A stretch of 64,000 nt of DNA from Fructobacillus evanidus (GCF_963580165.1 NZ_CAUZLM010000007.1:1-64000); one strand, 5' to 3'. Numbered from the stretch's first letter, positions 34,967-45,118 are shown. Numbers and translations: made by a program. The notes: generated from the sequence alone by a model not told the origin.

Positions 34967-36220
34967 TTATTGACCCAAGTCCTTAATGGTCACTAAGATC
35001 ATCAAGACAACCAGTAAGGCTGTTCCAGCACCAGTCAATGTTGTTGCTAACCAGGCAGGCGCAGGTCGCCTGAAGATTGCTTCAATAAGGTCTAAAAAGA
35101 TTTTACCACCATCCAAAGGCGGAATTGGTAAAAGATTGATTAAGCCCAGGTTAACCGATAGCAGTCCCAGCAGGGCTAGCACCGTGACAAATCCTTGGTG
35201 CGATGCCTGGGCAGTTGTCTTGGCTAACATCACGGGGCCACCCAGTTTGTTGATTGAAAAGCCACCCACAAAAAGATCCTTGATTCCGTTACCTACTTGA
35301 GTAAACCACGTACCCGTATTGAGGAGAGAAAACTTAATTCTTGACAGCGGATCGCGGTAACTTTTCACCCCAACCCCGATTCGAATTTGTTTTTGTCCTG
35401 AAACCTCGCTTAATTCAGGCGTTACTGTTTTATTCAACGTCTTGCCTGACCGACTGATTTTCAATTGCAGTGATTGGTCGGCCTTCTTCGTCACCTCATT
35501 AGCAAAATCAGTAAAGCTCTGAACGCTTTGACCGTTGACGGCCAAAATCTTATCACCAGACTGAATGCCAGCCTGAGCGGCCGGTTCACTCTTGACTACC
35601 TGGCCAATAATTGGTTCATTAAAGTGAACTGAAGGCAAGGCAAAACTTAAAATTCCGGCAGCTAAAATAGCCAAAATAAAGTTCATTGCCGGTCCCGCAA
35701 AGTTAATCAACAACCGTTTCCAAACAGGCGCTGATTCAACCCACGTGTTTGCGGGAGCAATACGCGTAGTAATCCCCTCTTGGTCGGTCTTAATCGCTGT
35801 TTGGGCAACCGTCAACGTCAACAAATTTTCTTCATCCTGACGGTAACCGGTCATGGTCATGTCATGGACCAAATCAGCTGAATCGACTTGGAAAAAGAAG
35901 CCGGGGCCATCCTGGTCAACCCGCTCATCCATGCTTTCAACTTCGCCGGCCTGATTTAAGACCAGTCGAAAACGCTGCCCAGCCTCGAGCTCATCCTTTT
36001 CCATCTCGCTCGCCATGCGCACATAGCCACCAACGGGTAAAAGACGAATCGTATAAGCCGTTTGATTCTTATACCATGATAAAATTTTTGGGCCCATGCC
36101 AATGGCAAACTCACGAACCAAGACACCTGATTTTTTGGCGACAATAAAGTGACCAAATTCATGGAAACCGACCAACAGGCCAAAAACAATCAAAAAAGCG
36201 ATAATCGCAGTGATGTTCAT
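34967..36220 (-). CDS. rseP: RIP zinc metalloprotease RseP/RasP
   Basis: Intramembrane site-2 protease that cuts membrane-bound anti-sigma factors and leftover signal peptides. The zinc motif HEFGH lies in the first membrane segment near residue 21, a PDZ domain at about 200-275 (GIQSGDKILAVNGQSV), and NLLPIPPLDGGK near residue 358 supplies the third zinc ligand. The 417-residue length is normal. It stands in the widespread order uppS-cdsA-rseP-proS-polC. Confidence 0.94.
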   Translation of the reverse strand: MNITAIIAFLIVFGLLVGFHEFGHFIVAKKSGVLVREFAIGMGPKILSWYKNQTAYTIRLLPVGGYVRMASEMEKDELEAGQRFRLVLNQAGEVESMDERVDQDGPGFFFQVDSADLVHDMTMTGYRQDEENLLTLTVAQTAIKTDQEGITTRIAPANTWVESAPVWKRLLINFAGPAMNFILAILAAGILSFALPSVHFNEPIIGQVVKSEPAAQAGIQSGDKILAVNGQSVQSFTDFANEVTKKADQSLQLKISRSGKTLNKTVTPELSEVSGQKQIRIGVGVKSYRDPLSRIKFSLLNTGTWFTQVGNGIKDLFVGGFSINKLGGPVMLAKTTAQASHQGFVTVLALLGLLSVNLGLINLLPIPPLDGGKIFLDLIEAIFRRPAPAWLATTLTGAGTALLVVLMILVTIKDLGQ

Positions 36221-36300
36221 TTATTTCATCCTTAAAAAAAGCTACAAAGTTCTTGTTCTAATTTAGCTGAGAAAAGCAGCCAGACAACAGGTTTTGGATG

Positions 36301-37098
36301 TTACTGAAGCATCCCCAAGACAGCCATCAAGGGCATCACAACCAACATTGAATCGAAACGGTCTAAGATACCACCGTGACCTGGCAAAATGCGACCAGAA
36401 TCCTTAACACCGAAGTGACGCTTCAAAGCAGATTCAATCAAATCACCGATTTGACCAGCGATTGACAGCAAAACAGCCATAATAACCAAATCCCAGACGG
36501 CATATGGCAAAGCATTGGTCAAAGCGTACAAGGTAACCACAACAACCACCGCAATCACTGTCCCACCAACAGAGCCTTCCCAAGTCTTGTTAGGTGAGAG
36601 GTTCGGTGACAACTTGTGCTTACCAAAGGCTTTGCCGACAAAGTAAGCAAATGAATCTGTCAACCAAACCAAAAGCATTCCGAAGAATAAGACGGATAAG
36701 CCACGGAAATCAGCCAAGTAGAAATAGTGGAATCCAGTTCCAATATAAACCATGGCCAAAAATAGCGTACCAGCATCCTGGAAATTAAAGCTCTTCTTAG
36801 CAAAAACCGTTCGAGCAAGGAACAAAAAGGCCAGACCGTAAATCACGGATTGGCTATTGACCGTTGCCGGCCAAAAGCCGCTTTGCCAAAAATCTTTCGG
36901 CAGGATGATAGCGACAACTCCGATATAAGAAATCAGGGCTTCAAAAGAAACCAATAGCGTGTGGGTCATCTTCAAAACTTCACTCATCGCCACAATTCCC
37001 AAAGCAATGGTCAAAACTAGCAATGGTAAGTCCCCAATAATAATTAAGGGAATAAAAACAACCAAGGCCAAAACGGCCGTAATAATCCGCGTTTTCAT
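36301..37098 (-). CDS. cdsA: Phosphatidate cytidylyltransferase
   Basis: Makes CDP-diacylglycerol from phosphatidate and CTP in the membrane, the branch point of phospholipid synthesis. It has 265 residues, about eight membrane segments and the C-terminal family signature KDSGRILPGHGGILDRFDS. It lies between uppS and rseP. Confidence 0.95.
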   Translation of the reverse strand: MKTRIITAVLALVVFIPLIIIGDLPLLVLTIALGIVAMSEVLKMTHTLLVSFEALISYIGVVAIILPKDFWQSGFWPATVNSQSVIYGLAFLFLARTVFAKKSFNFQDAGTLFLAMVYIGTGFHYFYLADFRGLSVLFFGMLLVWLTDSFAYFVGKAFGKHKLSPNLSPNKTWEGSVGGTVIAVVVVVTLYALTNALPYAVWDLVIMAVLLSIAGQIGDLIESALKRHFGVKDSGRILPGHGGILDRFDSMLVVMPLMAVLGMLQ

Positions 37099-37191
37099 CG
37101 GAATTTCTCACTTTCAAAATTTAAATCTTTTTTTCGTTTATGCCACCCTCTTTTGCATCCGGGTAGCGACTAGATGTCGTGATTACTGATT

Positions 37192-37977
37192 TTATGAGCT
37201 GACCTTACCAAAGCGACGATCACGCTTGGTAAAACTCTCCAGTGCCAATTCGAACTGTTCTTGGTCAAAATCAGGCCAAAGAACCGGCGTAAAGTAAAAC
37301 TCCGAATAGGCGGCCTGATAAGGTAAGAAGTTCGAGAGTCGCTCTTCACCAGAGGTCCGAATAATCAAATCAGGATCGGCCAAGTCACCTAAGAATCCTG
37401 TCGTTAATTCAGCAGCAAAGGCCGCTGGGTTAATGTCTTCAACCGCCATTTCGCCATCTTGCACCTTTTTAGCCAGTGCCGCTGCGGCATCAACGATTTC
37501 TTTTTGGCCACCATAGTTCAAAGCAAAGTTCAAAACCATCCCAGTATTTTGACTGGTTTGTTCCTTAGCGTCGTAAACCGCCTTTTTGGTTGCTTCGGGC
37601 AAGGCATCAATATCGCCAATGGTTTCCACTCGAACATTTTGTTCAATTAACTCCGGTACAAAGGTATCAAAGAAAGTGACCGGTAGTTTCATTAAAAAGG
37701 AAACTTCATCCTTGGGTCGGGACCAATTTTCCGTTGAAAAGGCATAGAGTGTCAAAACAGAGACACCAGCAGAAGAGGCTAATTTAGTAACCGTCTTGAC
37801 CGTCTCCATCCCTTGCTTATGACCCGCAACCCGGGGCATATGCCGTTTTTTGGCCCAACGACCATTCCCATCCATAATAATGGCTAAGTGCTTTGGAATC
37901 TTTAATTCATTTAAGACCAAGTGGTGACCGACTAAATGTTTCTTTTTATGTGAAAATACCTTTGCCAACAGGCTCAT
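37192..37977 (-). CDS. uppS: Undecaprenyl diphosphate synthase
   Basis: Cis-prenyltransferase that builds the C55 lipid carrier for cell-wall synthesis. The 261-residue protein shows HLAIIMDGNGRWAKKR with the catalytic Asp, then GHKQGMETV, YAFSTENW, and the C-terminal RTSGEERLSNFLPYQ. It is the first gene of the uppS-cdsA-rseP-proS set. Confidence 0.95.
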   Translation of the reverse strand: MSLLAKVFSHKKKHLVGHHLVLNELKIPKHLAIIMDGNGRWAKKRHMPRVAGHKQGMETVKTVTKLASSAGVSVLTLYAFSTENWSRPKDEVSFLMKLPVTFFDTFVPELIEQNVRVETIGDIDALPEATKKAVYDAKEQTSQNTGMVLNFALNYGGQKEIVDAAAALAKKVQDGEMAVEDINPAAFAAELTTGFLGDLADPDLIIRTSGEERLSNFLPYQAAYSEFYFTPVLWPDFDQEQFELALESFTKRDRRFGKVSS

Positions 37978-38047
37978 CGTTTTGTCTCCGTCCGACTTTC
38001 GTCATTTAATTCATTCCTCACTATTTTACCAGAAAAAAGCGGGCAAA

Positions 38048-38080
38048 CAAAAAAATGCCGGCTGAAATTCGCCGACATTT
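38048..38080 (-). terminator. Terminator of glmS
   Basis: Ten-bp stem with one G-U pair (38053-38062/38071-38080) and a T run on the minus strand. Confidence 0.8.
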
Positions 38081-38123
38081 TGGTTACTAGTGTTGTTTTT
38101 TGATGATTGGGCAGCCAAACACT

Positions 38124-39929
38124 TTATTGAACCGTGACTGATTTTGCCAGGTTACGAGGACGATCAACATCCAAATGACGGTCCAATGTTGCATAATAAG
38201 CAATCAATTGGGCTGGGATAACAGCCAAGATTGGCATCAACAATTCTTCCACTTCAGGCAAAACAAAAGCATCGCCATCCTTAGTCAAGCTCTTTGAAGC
38301 AATCACAACCGTATTAGCACCACGGGCAGCAACCTGAGCCACTTCACCACGGAGCAAGCCGGCCGTCTTCTTTTGCGTCAACAACGCGAAGACCGGTGTA
38401 CCATCCTCAATCAAAGAAATCGTGCCGTGCTTCAATTCCCCGGCTGCAAAGCCTTCTGTCTGCACGTAAGAGATTTCCTTCAACTTCAAAGCCGCTTCCA
38501 AAGCAACCGCAGCATCCAAGCCACGACCGATATAAAAGGCTGACTTTTGATCCTTCAAGGCCGTTTCAGCAATCTTCTTAAAGGCTTCCTTTTCATCCGT
38601 AATGGCTGAGATTTCAACAGCGACCTTGGCCAATTCTGCCTTCAAATCAAAGCCAGGGTTTCCCAAGGCTGAAGCCAAGATGGCTTGGACTAAAACTTGG
38701 GCCGTGTAAGCCTTGGTTGAAGCCACGGCGATTTCTGGGCCGGCCAAGACTGGCAAGGCAAAATCAGCTTCGCGGGTCAACGTTGAGTTCATCACGTTGG
38801 CCAACGTCAAAGCTGGGAAGCCCTGCTTCTTGACGTTATCCAACACTTCACGAGAATCAGCCGTTTCGCCAGACTGAGACAAGAAGATAAAGAATGGCTT
38901 AGCTGACAACATTGGTTGGTCGTAGGCAAATTCGGAAGCAATGTGCACTTCCGTTGGAATCTTTGCCCATTGTTCGAAGTAACGCTTTCCAACCAAACCG
39001 GCGTGGTAAGAAGTTCCAGCCGCGACGATGTAAAGTCGATCAGCCTCCTTCATCTTGTCGGTGATGGCGCAACCGATTCCTTGCAACTGCCCCTCTTCAT
39101 CGAAGTAATGAGCAGCAATGTTGCGGGCAACGACCGCTTGTTCATCGATTTCCTTCAACATATAGTAAGGATAAGCACCCTTATCAGTGTCTTCTGGGTC
39201 AATTTCCAATGTAAAGTGTTCGCGATCAACTGGTTCTTCATTAGCATCATAAACGGCCACTGAGTCTGGCTTGATGATCGCGATATCACCATCGCGCAAT
39301 TCGATAAATTCTTTGGTCACATCAATCATGGCTGCGGCATCAGACGTTACCACGTTCCCATGGTCAGAAACACCAACCAAAAGTGGTGACTTCTTCTTAG
39401 CGGCAAATAAAGTACCGGGTTCCTTCGTATCAATCAACAAGAAACCATAAGCTGAGTTGTCGCCCAACAAAGAAATCATCTTCCGGAAAGCTTCAACGTT
39501 TGACAAGCCTTCTTCAGTAGCAAACTTGTCAACCAATTGAACAGCGACTTCCGTATCCGTTTCAGATACGAAGTGAACACCTGGCAAGTATTCAGCCTTC
39601 AATTCTTGGTAGTTTTCAATAACACCGTTGTGAACCAAGTAAAAACGGTCATCGGCTGACTTTTGTGGGTGGGCGTTTTCAATCGTTACGTTCCCATGAG
39701 TTGCCCAACGAGTGTGCGCAATACCAGAAGTCCCAATAAAGCCATTGGCCTTCGCTTTTTCAGCTAACTTGGCGACCCGTCCCTTCTCACGAATATAGGC
39801 ATCATTGCCTGCATTATCCATCAGATAAACACCGGCAGAATCGTAACCACGGTATTCCAACTTTTGCAAACCATGCAAAAGGCATGGCAAAGCCTGTTCA
39901 ACACCGGTTACTCCAACAATTCCACACAT
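38124..39929 (-). CDS. glmS: Glutamine--fructose-6-phosphate aminotransferase
   Basis: Makes glucosamine 6-phosphate for peptidoglycan and surface polymers. The 601-residue protein starts MCGIVGV with the nucleophilic Cys2 of the glutaminase domain (about 1-225). Two SIS sugar-isomerase domains follow (AAGTSYHAGLVGKRYFEQW; FYIGRGLDAAVALEAALKL), and the C-terminus DRPRNLAKSVTV is canonical. No glmS ribozyme is recognised in the 237 bases upstream. Confidence 0.96.
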   Translation of the reverse strand: MCGIVGVTGVEQALPCLLHGLQKLEYRGYDSAGVYLMDNAGNDAYIREKGRVAKLAEKAKANGFIGTSGIAHTRWATHGNVTIENAHPQKSADDRFYLVHNGVIENYQELKAEYLPGVHFVSETDTEVAVQLVDKFATEEGLSNVEAFRKMISLLGDNSAYGFLLIDTKEPGTLFAAKKKSPLLVGVSDHGNVVTSDAAAMIDVTKEFIELRDGDIAIIKPDSVAVYDANEEPVDREHFTLEIDPEDTDKGAYPYYMLKEIDEQAVVARNIAAHYFDEEGQLQGIGCAITDKMKEADRLYIVAAGTSYHAGLVGKRYFEQWAKIPTEVHIASEFAYDQPMLSAKPFFIFLSQSGETADSREVLDNVKKQGFPALTLANVMNSTLTREADFALPVLAGPEIAVASTKAYTAQVLVQAILASALGNPGFDLKAELAKVAVEISAITDEKEAFKKIAETALKDQKSAFYIGRGLDAAVALEAALKLKEISYVQTEGFAAGELKHGTISLIEDGTPVFALLTQKKTAGLLRGEVAQVAARGANTVVIASKSLTKDGDAFVLPEVEELLMPILAVIPAQLIAYYATLDRHLDVDRPRNLAKSVTVQ

Positions 39930-40118
39930 ACAAAATTTCTCGCTTTCAAAAAAATTGGTTTGGTAATACTTTTTAAGTTAACAACTGCTATTCTATCAGT
40001 ATTATTCGCTTAGTCAATCCCGAAATCAATAATTGGTATAGACTAAATGACCGGCAGTAGTCAACTTTCTTCACAAAGCTGATTTTCCAGGCGTTTAAAT
40101 CAGTTCCAAAGCCTGGCT

Positions 40119-40133
40119 GACATGTGCTAAACT
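40119..40133 (+). promoter_or_regulatory. Promoter of the adenine deaminase gene
   Basis: TGC-TAAACT extended -10 box (hexamer 40128-40133), 33 bases before the ATG; no strong -35 element. Confidence 0.5.
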
Positions 40134-40166
40134 AAATAAAATTCAAAACGAAAAAAGGAGTGCACA

Positions 40167-41825
40167 ATGGTACAGCAAGTCGATTACCGTCTTACCGGCG
40201 GTCAAGTCTTAAACGTCTTTAATCAAGAATTTGAGGAAAAGGATGTCTGGATTAAAGGCGAAAAGATTGTCTTTGTCGGTGATAACCAGGACTTGGAGGC
40301 CAAGACCACTATCGATTGTCACGGTCGTTGGCTCGTGCCCGGCTTTATCGATGCTCACCTTCACATCGAATCGTCTTTGCTAACCCCTTCTGAATTCGGC
40401 CGTCTTTCCCTTGAAAACGGCGTTACCCGAATCTTCGCCGACCCACACGAAATCGCTTCCGTGGCCGGCATTTCGGGTATCCAGTACATGCTTGATTCCG
40501 CCAAGCAGACACCATTACACATCCACTATATGCTGCCGTCGTCCGTGCCAGCCACTCCATTTGAGCATGCCGGTGCCATCTTAGATGCGGACGCCCTGCG
40601 TCCCTTCTACCAACACCCAGAAATCGCTGGTTTAGCCGAAGTCATGGACTTTCCAGCAGTCGCTAACGGCCAGGCCGACATGTTGCAGAAAATTGCAGAC
40701 GCCCAGGAAGCCCACCGGCACGTTGATGGCCACGGTGCTGGATTAGGTCCTGCCGAACTATCTATCTACCGCGCCTACGGTATTGATACCGACCACGAAG
40801 CAACGAGTAAAAAAGAAGCTCTAGACCGTGTCAACGCCGGTATGGCCGTCTTCTTGCGCGAAGGAACCGTTGAACGCGATGAGCTCGCCCTTCTCCCAGC
40901 CGTGACAAAGGCCAACGAAGGTCACTTTGCTTTCGCTACCGATGATAAATCAGCTGCAGATATCCAAAAAGAAGGCTCCATCAACTTTAATATCGCCTTG
41001 GCCATCGAGAATGGTCTCACACCCGAATTGGCCTATACTCTGGCTTCTTATAACGGTGCAACCGCCCACCACCTGCAAAATGTTGGTGCCTTAGCTCCTG
41101 GTTTCGAGGCCGATTTGGTCATACTGACTGATCCAGAGCAAGTTACCATTGACCAGGTCATGGTTGGTGGCCAATTCTTTGAAAACGAGCAGGAAAACGC
41201 CTTGTTACTCCCCGGTCAGCAAATCAATTTGACCTTTAGCAAAGCCGATTTGGCCTTGCCATTAGATGCCAGCAAAAAAGCCCACGTGATTGAAATTGAG
41301 CCCCACCACATCACCACGAAGCACCAGGTAGAAATTGTGCCAGTTGATGAAGACGGCCAATTTGCACCAAACGAAACCTTCGCCAAGGTAGCCGTGATTG
41401 AGCGCTACCACGACCTCGGCCACGGTCTGGGTATCATCAAGGGCCTTTCTCTAAAAGATGGCGCCATCGCTTCCACCATTGCTCACGATTCCCACAACTT
41501 GATTGTTGCTGGTGTCAATGACGACGATATGGTCTTGGCCGTTGAAACCCTCAAGAAAATCGGTGGTGGCCAAGTGGTTGTCAGAAACGGTCAGGTAACG
41601 ACCTTACCATTGCCTATCGGCGGTTTGATGTCTGATTTGCCTTACGAAGAATTAATTCAAAAGCAGCAGACCCTAAATGAAGCCTTTGCCAAAATTTCAC
41701 CACTAGCCTTCGACCCATTCTTGACCCTTTCTTTCATGGCCCTACCCGTGATTCCTTCGCTAAAAATTACCGACCAAGGACTCTTTGACTTCGCGCAATT
41801 TGCCTTTATTCAAATTCAGGATTAA
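40167..41825 (+). CDS. ade: Adenine deaminase
   Basis: Converts adenine to hypoxanthine in purine salvage, so it complements the NCS2 permease in this window. The 552-residue amidohydrolase has the metal-binding PGFIDAHLHIESSLL near residue 58, DPHEIASVAG, GHGAGLGPAELS, and a C-terminal domain with HDSHNLIVAGVND. AAAAAAGGAG precedes the ATG. It is divergent from glmS. Confidence 0.94.
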   Translation: MVQQVDYRLTGGQVLNVFNQEFEEKDVWIKGEKIVFVGDNQDLEAKTTIDCHGRWLVPGFIDAHLHIESSLLTPSEFGRLSLENGVTRIFADPHEIASVAGISGIQYMLDSAKQTPLHIHYMLPSSVPATPFEHAGAILDADALRPFYQHPEIAGLAEVMDFPAVANGQADMLQKIADAQEAHRHVDGHGAGLGPAELSIYRAYGIDTDHEATSKKEALDRVNAGMAVFLREGTVERDELALLPAVTKANEGHFAFATDDKSAADIQKEGSINFNIALAIENGLTPELAYTLASYNGATAHHLQNVGALAPGFEADLVILTDPEQVTIDQVMVGGQFFENEQENALLLPGQQINLTFSKADLALPLDASKKAHVIEIEPHHITTKHQVEIVPVDEDGQFAPNETFAKVAVIERYHDLGHGLGIIKGLSLKDGAIASTIAHDSHNLIVAGVNDDDMVLAVETLKKIGGGQVVVRNGQVTTLPLPIGGLMSDLPYEELIQKQQTLNEAFAKISPLAFDPFLTLSFMALPVIPSLKITDQGLFDFAQFAFIQIQD

Positions 41826-41835
41826 ACTATTTCTC

Positions 41836-42336
41836 ATGCAAGCTATTAATATTACCCCAACCGAATTACTCAACGTCCTCGCCGGCCAAGAAGTCACGGC
41901 TGACGAAAAGATGACCGGCCAGTTCCTCCTGGTTGCCAAGGAAAATCAGGACCGCCACCTGCCGTCAGCCATGGCGGGTGCCGTCGCCGATATCGCGCTC
42001 GGCCAAGTCCAGTTACAAACTTTGGTCCACCCCATGAAAATTGCAGTCGACTTACCCGATTGGACGCCCTACCAGATTGAAGAGAGCTTCTTAACCAAGG
42101 AGCCCCATAACTGGTTTGGCCCCGAAGCCATTGTGATTGAAAAGCGTTTCGACGACTTTACCAAGGGATACGAAGGGCCTCGCGATGACCGTGGTGGCAT
42201 TCCACGAACGGCAATCCCAAAAAATATCGCCGAACCACTCCTCATCGAAGACGCCTACTGGGCGGCCTACAAGACCTTTGTCAACGATCCCGACGGTACA
42301 TTTGCCAAACAGATTGTGCCCTTTTTCCAGGAGTAA
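41836..42336 (+). CDS. Protein of unknown function downstream of ade
   Basis: A 166-residue acidic soluble protein that I do not recognise. The ATG at 41836 starts 11 bases after the ade stop; only a weak AGGA, 14 bases away and inside ade, could serve as ribosome-binding site, so translation is probably coupled to ade. No membrane segment or Cys. Codon choice is like its neighbours (C-rich third positions). Segments such as LPDWTPYQIEESFL and RDDRGGIPRTAIPKN have no motif I can name. Pairing with ade suggests, but does not show, a role in purine metabolism. Confidence 0.7.
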   Translation: MQAINITPTELLNVLAGQEVTADEKMTGQFLLVAKENQDRHLPSAMAGAVADIALGQVQLQTLVHPMKIAVDLPDWTPYQIEESFLTKEPHNWFGPEAIVIEKRFDDFTKGYEGPRDDRGGIPRTAIPKNIAEPLLIEDAYWAAYKTFVNDPDGTFAKQIVPFFQE

Positions 42337-42352
42337 TTTATCAAGAAATTTT

Positions 42353-42383
42353 GCGCCACCCCATTTGAGGAGGGCGCTTTTTT
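42353..42383 (+). terminator. Terminator of the ade operon
   Basis: GCGCC/GGCGC stem, extended by an imperfect inner part, followed by seven T. Confidence 0.8.
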
Positions 42384-42447
42384 GATGGATATTTACCCTT
42401 AGCCTGCCAAATTCCCCGTCAAATACTCCAAAAAAAATAAGCACCTA

Positions 42448-42490
42448 AAAAGCGAAACCACCATTCACTTCGGCAGTTTCGCTTTTTTCT
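42448..42490 (-). terminator. Terminator of ftsK
   Basis: Eleven-bp AAAAGCGAAAC/GTTTCGCTTTT stem (42448-42458/42476-42486), T-rich on both sides, so it can serve both directions. Confidence 0.8.
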
Positions 42491-42499
42491 TAGCTTTAT

Positions 42500-44884
42500 T
42501 TATTCATCGGTTTTCTTGCTAACGTTGACATGGCGTGGCCGTGCCCCGTCAGCCGGGCCAATGTAACCAGCATTTTCGAGGTCATCAACCAGGCGGGCCG
42601 CCCGGTTATAACCAATCCGGAAGCGGCGTTGAAGCAATGAAGTCGAGGCCTTCTGCTGGTCAATCACGAATTCTAGTGCTTCCTCGAACAATTCATCATC
42701 CGAATTGCCACCACCATTTTCATCCTGGGCAACTTCTTCGTCGGTGACCGTCATCTTCTCATCATAAACGGCATCTTGTTCGCCCTTGACGAAATCAACA
42801 ATGGCAGTCACATCCTGATTTGAAATAAAGGCACCCTGCAGTCGCTTATGAGCCTTGCCAGGTGGGGCAAAAATCATGTCTCCGCGGCCAAGCAACTTTT
42901 CGGCCCCGTTCGTATCCAAAATTGTCCGCGAATCGATTCCCGATGCCGTTCGAAAAGCGATTCGACCGGGAATATTCGACTTAATCGTTCCATTAATCAC
43001 CTTCACGTCGGGACGCTGGGTCGCTAGAATCATGTGAATCCCGGCAGCTCGCGCCTTGGCTCCCAAGCGGGCAATCGACACTTCAATTTCAGAGCCAACC
43101 GTTGCCATCAAATCAGCAAATTCATCGACAACCGCCACGATATAAGGTAACTTCGTCATGATCGCATTGCCGGTCTCCTTGGCATGCGCATTATTGTCGT
43201 CCACGGCCGCATTATACTCACCGATATTGCGCTTGCCAAATTGAGCCAGCAGATCATAACGGTTTTCCATCTCATCCACTAACTTTTGTAGTGACTTCGC
43301 TGCCTTACGTGGATCGGAAACAACAGGGGTCAATAGGTGTGGAATGCCGTTATAAATCGACAACTCGACCACCTTGGGATCGACCATCATCAGCTTTACT
43401 TCGGAAGGTTTGGCCTTTAGAAGCAAGGAAACAATGATGCCGTTCAACCCAACTGATTTTCCAGAACCCGTGGATCCAGCAATCAGCAAGTGCGGCATGG
43501 CTGATAAGTCCACTGACACGATATTGCCAGTCACATCACGGCCCAATGGAACCGTTAGCAAGCCCTGGTCTAAGGTGTTAGACTGCTCAATCATCGAGCG
43601 AAAACCAACGACCGCCTGCGTATCGTTTGGCACTTCGATGCCGACATAGGGCTTTCCAGGAATTGGCGCTTCAATTCGAATTGATTTCGCCGCTAAGGCC
43701 AAGGCCAAATCATCCGCCAAATTCGCAATTCGGTTGACCTTCACACCCTGACCCGGCTTGAGCTCATACTGGGTAACCGTTGGTCCCAAGGAAACCGAGG
43801 AAACGGTTGCGTCAACACCAAAGGATTGTAGCGTGTCATGGACCAGACGAGACTTCGCATTCAAGCTTTGGGCCTCCTTAGTCTGGTCGGTCGGCTGAGT
43901 CTTTGTTAAGAGTGAGGTTTGCGGCAACTGGTAATCATCGTCGTCCACAGCACTAGCATTAAGGTGCACGTCCTCACTTCCCTGCGAACTAGTAGGTTGC
44001 ACTGGTGCAGCGGGAGTAGGTGCTGGGCTCGGCGTTGTCGGTGCTTGCCAATTAATAGTTGGTTCAACCGGGTCGGCACCCAAATTCAATCCTTCTTCTG
44101 CTGGCAAATCAGCCCCATCTCCGGCAATGTCTTTGGCGGGATCAGGGAAGAATGGGTCTGCTGCCGGTTCATCTGCCTTCGGCTCCGTTTTACTCAAGCC
44201 AAATGGGTGATCACCAAATTCCGTCAAATCCTGTTGCTTTTTTTCAGCCAGCAATTGACGCTGATCACGCTTTTGACTTTGTTGTTTTTGGAACTCCGTA
44301 AAGTTTTCATGGGCCTTGACAACACCCTTTTGTGCCAAGTCACGAGCGGGCAAACGGAAAGTGACAATTATACCCGCAATATACAAAACAACGACAATAA
44401 TCGCTACACCAACGTTTGATAAGAGGGTGAAGGTTAATTGGTATAAAAGAGCCCCTAACATACCAGCTCCAACCGGTGTTCCAGCGGATTGATTGGTCAT
44501 ATCCTGGCCAATCAATCGAATTACCTGGGAAGCATAACCACCACCTGGCAATTCGTTTTGTGTGAAGAACAGCATCGATGACAGCAAGACCGTTGCCAAG
44601 TAGATCATCCCCACTCCGACATAGATGCGACCTGGAATTGGATAACTTTTGTCCATCACTAGATAAACCGTTGCCCAAGCAATCAGTGGCAACAAAGTAA
44701 TTTGGTACAAGTTTCCAAAGAAGAAGCGCACCATATCCGCTAGGTAAATCCCAAAAAGTCCTAATTGGAAAATTGCAAAAATTGATAATAAGATAATCGC
44801 CAGTAGGCCAACAATTTGTCCAGCAGTACCTGCCCGACTAACTTTCTTTTTCTTTTGACTGCGACGTTTCGTCTGCTTAGCCAT
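42500..44884 (-). CDS. ftsK: DNA translocase FtsK/SpoIIIE
   Basis: Septal DNA pump that clears the chromosome from the closing division septum. The 794-residue protein has a basic N-terminus, four to five membrane segments up to about residue 180, a Pro/Asp-rich linker to about 330, a RecA-like motor with Walker A AGSTGSGKSVGLNG near residue 470 and Walker B IVAVVDEFADLM, and a C-terminal gamma winged helix (QKASTSLLQRRFRIGYNRAA) that reads polar sequences. It is monocistronic. Confidence 0.95.
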   Translation of the reverse strand: MAKQTKRRSQKKKKVSRAGTAGQIVGLLAIILLSIFAIFQLGLFGIYLADMVRFFFGNLYQITLLPLIAWATVYLVMDKSYPIPGRIYVGVGMIYLATVLLSSMLFFTQNELPGGGYASQVIRLIGQDMTNQSAGTPVGAGMLGALLYQLTFTLLSNVGVAIIVVVLYIAGIIVTFRLPARDLAQKGVVKAHENFTEFQKQQSQKRDQRQLLAEKKQQDLTEFGDHPFGLSKTEPKADEPAADPFFPDPAKDIAGDGADLPAEEGLNLGADPVEPTINWQAPTTPSPAPTPAAPVQPTSSQGSEDVHLNASAVDDDDYQLPQTSLLTKTQPTDQTKEAQSLNAKSRLVHDTLQSFGVDATVSSVSLGPTVTQYELKPGQGVKVNRIANLADDLALALAAKSIRIEAPIPGKPYVGIEVPNDTQAVVGFRSMIEQSNTLDQGLLTVPLGRDVTGNIVSVDLSAMPHLLIAGSTGSGKSVGLNGIIVSLLLKAKPSEVKLMMVDPKVVELSIYNGIPHLLTPVVSDPRKAAKSLQKLVDEMENRYDLLAQFGKRNIGEYNAAVDDNNAHAKETGNAIMTKLPYIVAVVDEFADLMATVGSEIEVSIARLGAKARAAGIHMILATQRPDVKVINGTIKSNIPGRIAFRTASGIDSRTILDTNGAEKLLGRGDMIFAPPGKAHKRLQGAFISNQDVTAIVDFVKGEQDAVYDEKMTVTDEEVAQDENGGGNSDDELFEEALEFVIDQQKASTSLLQRRFRIGYNRAARLVDDLENAGYIGPADGARPRHVNVSKKTDE

Positions 44885-44972
44885 GAGGGTTCTCCTTTGC
44901 CTCAGACCGCTTAAATGGTCTAAAAATGTCTAGTTTACTCCTTCTATCTTAGCACAGTCGCCTCTTTTGCTC

Positions 44973-45000
44973 CTAGTGTTTTCAGGACTGAAAACACTAG
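44973..45000. repeat. Perfect 13-bp inverted repeat
   Basis: CTAGTGTTTTCAG and its exact complement are separated by GA. Neither side is followed by a T run, so it is not an obvious terminator. Confidence 0.8.
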
Positions 45001-45100
45001 CTTTAGCCACGGTCGTCTAGACCATTTTCCTGATTTTTCCTTTACCTGCTCCTATTGTCCATGATAAACTAATTTCAACGCAAAATATTAAAATTGGAAA

Positions 45101-45118
45101 AGTTGATATATACCAACT
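45101..45118. promoter_or_regulatory. Inverted repeat upstream of the Mn-catalase gene
   Basis: AGTTG-N8-CAACT, flanked by AAAATT and AATTTT that extend the symmetry. It is a candidate operator for a redox or metal regulator; this is inference. Confidence 0.4.

Noticed and set aside
39930..40166. glmS ribozyme upstream of glmS
   Set aside because: No ribozyme core sequence could be recognised in the leader.
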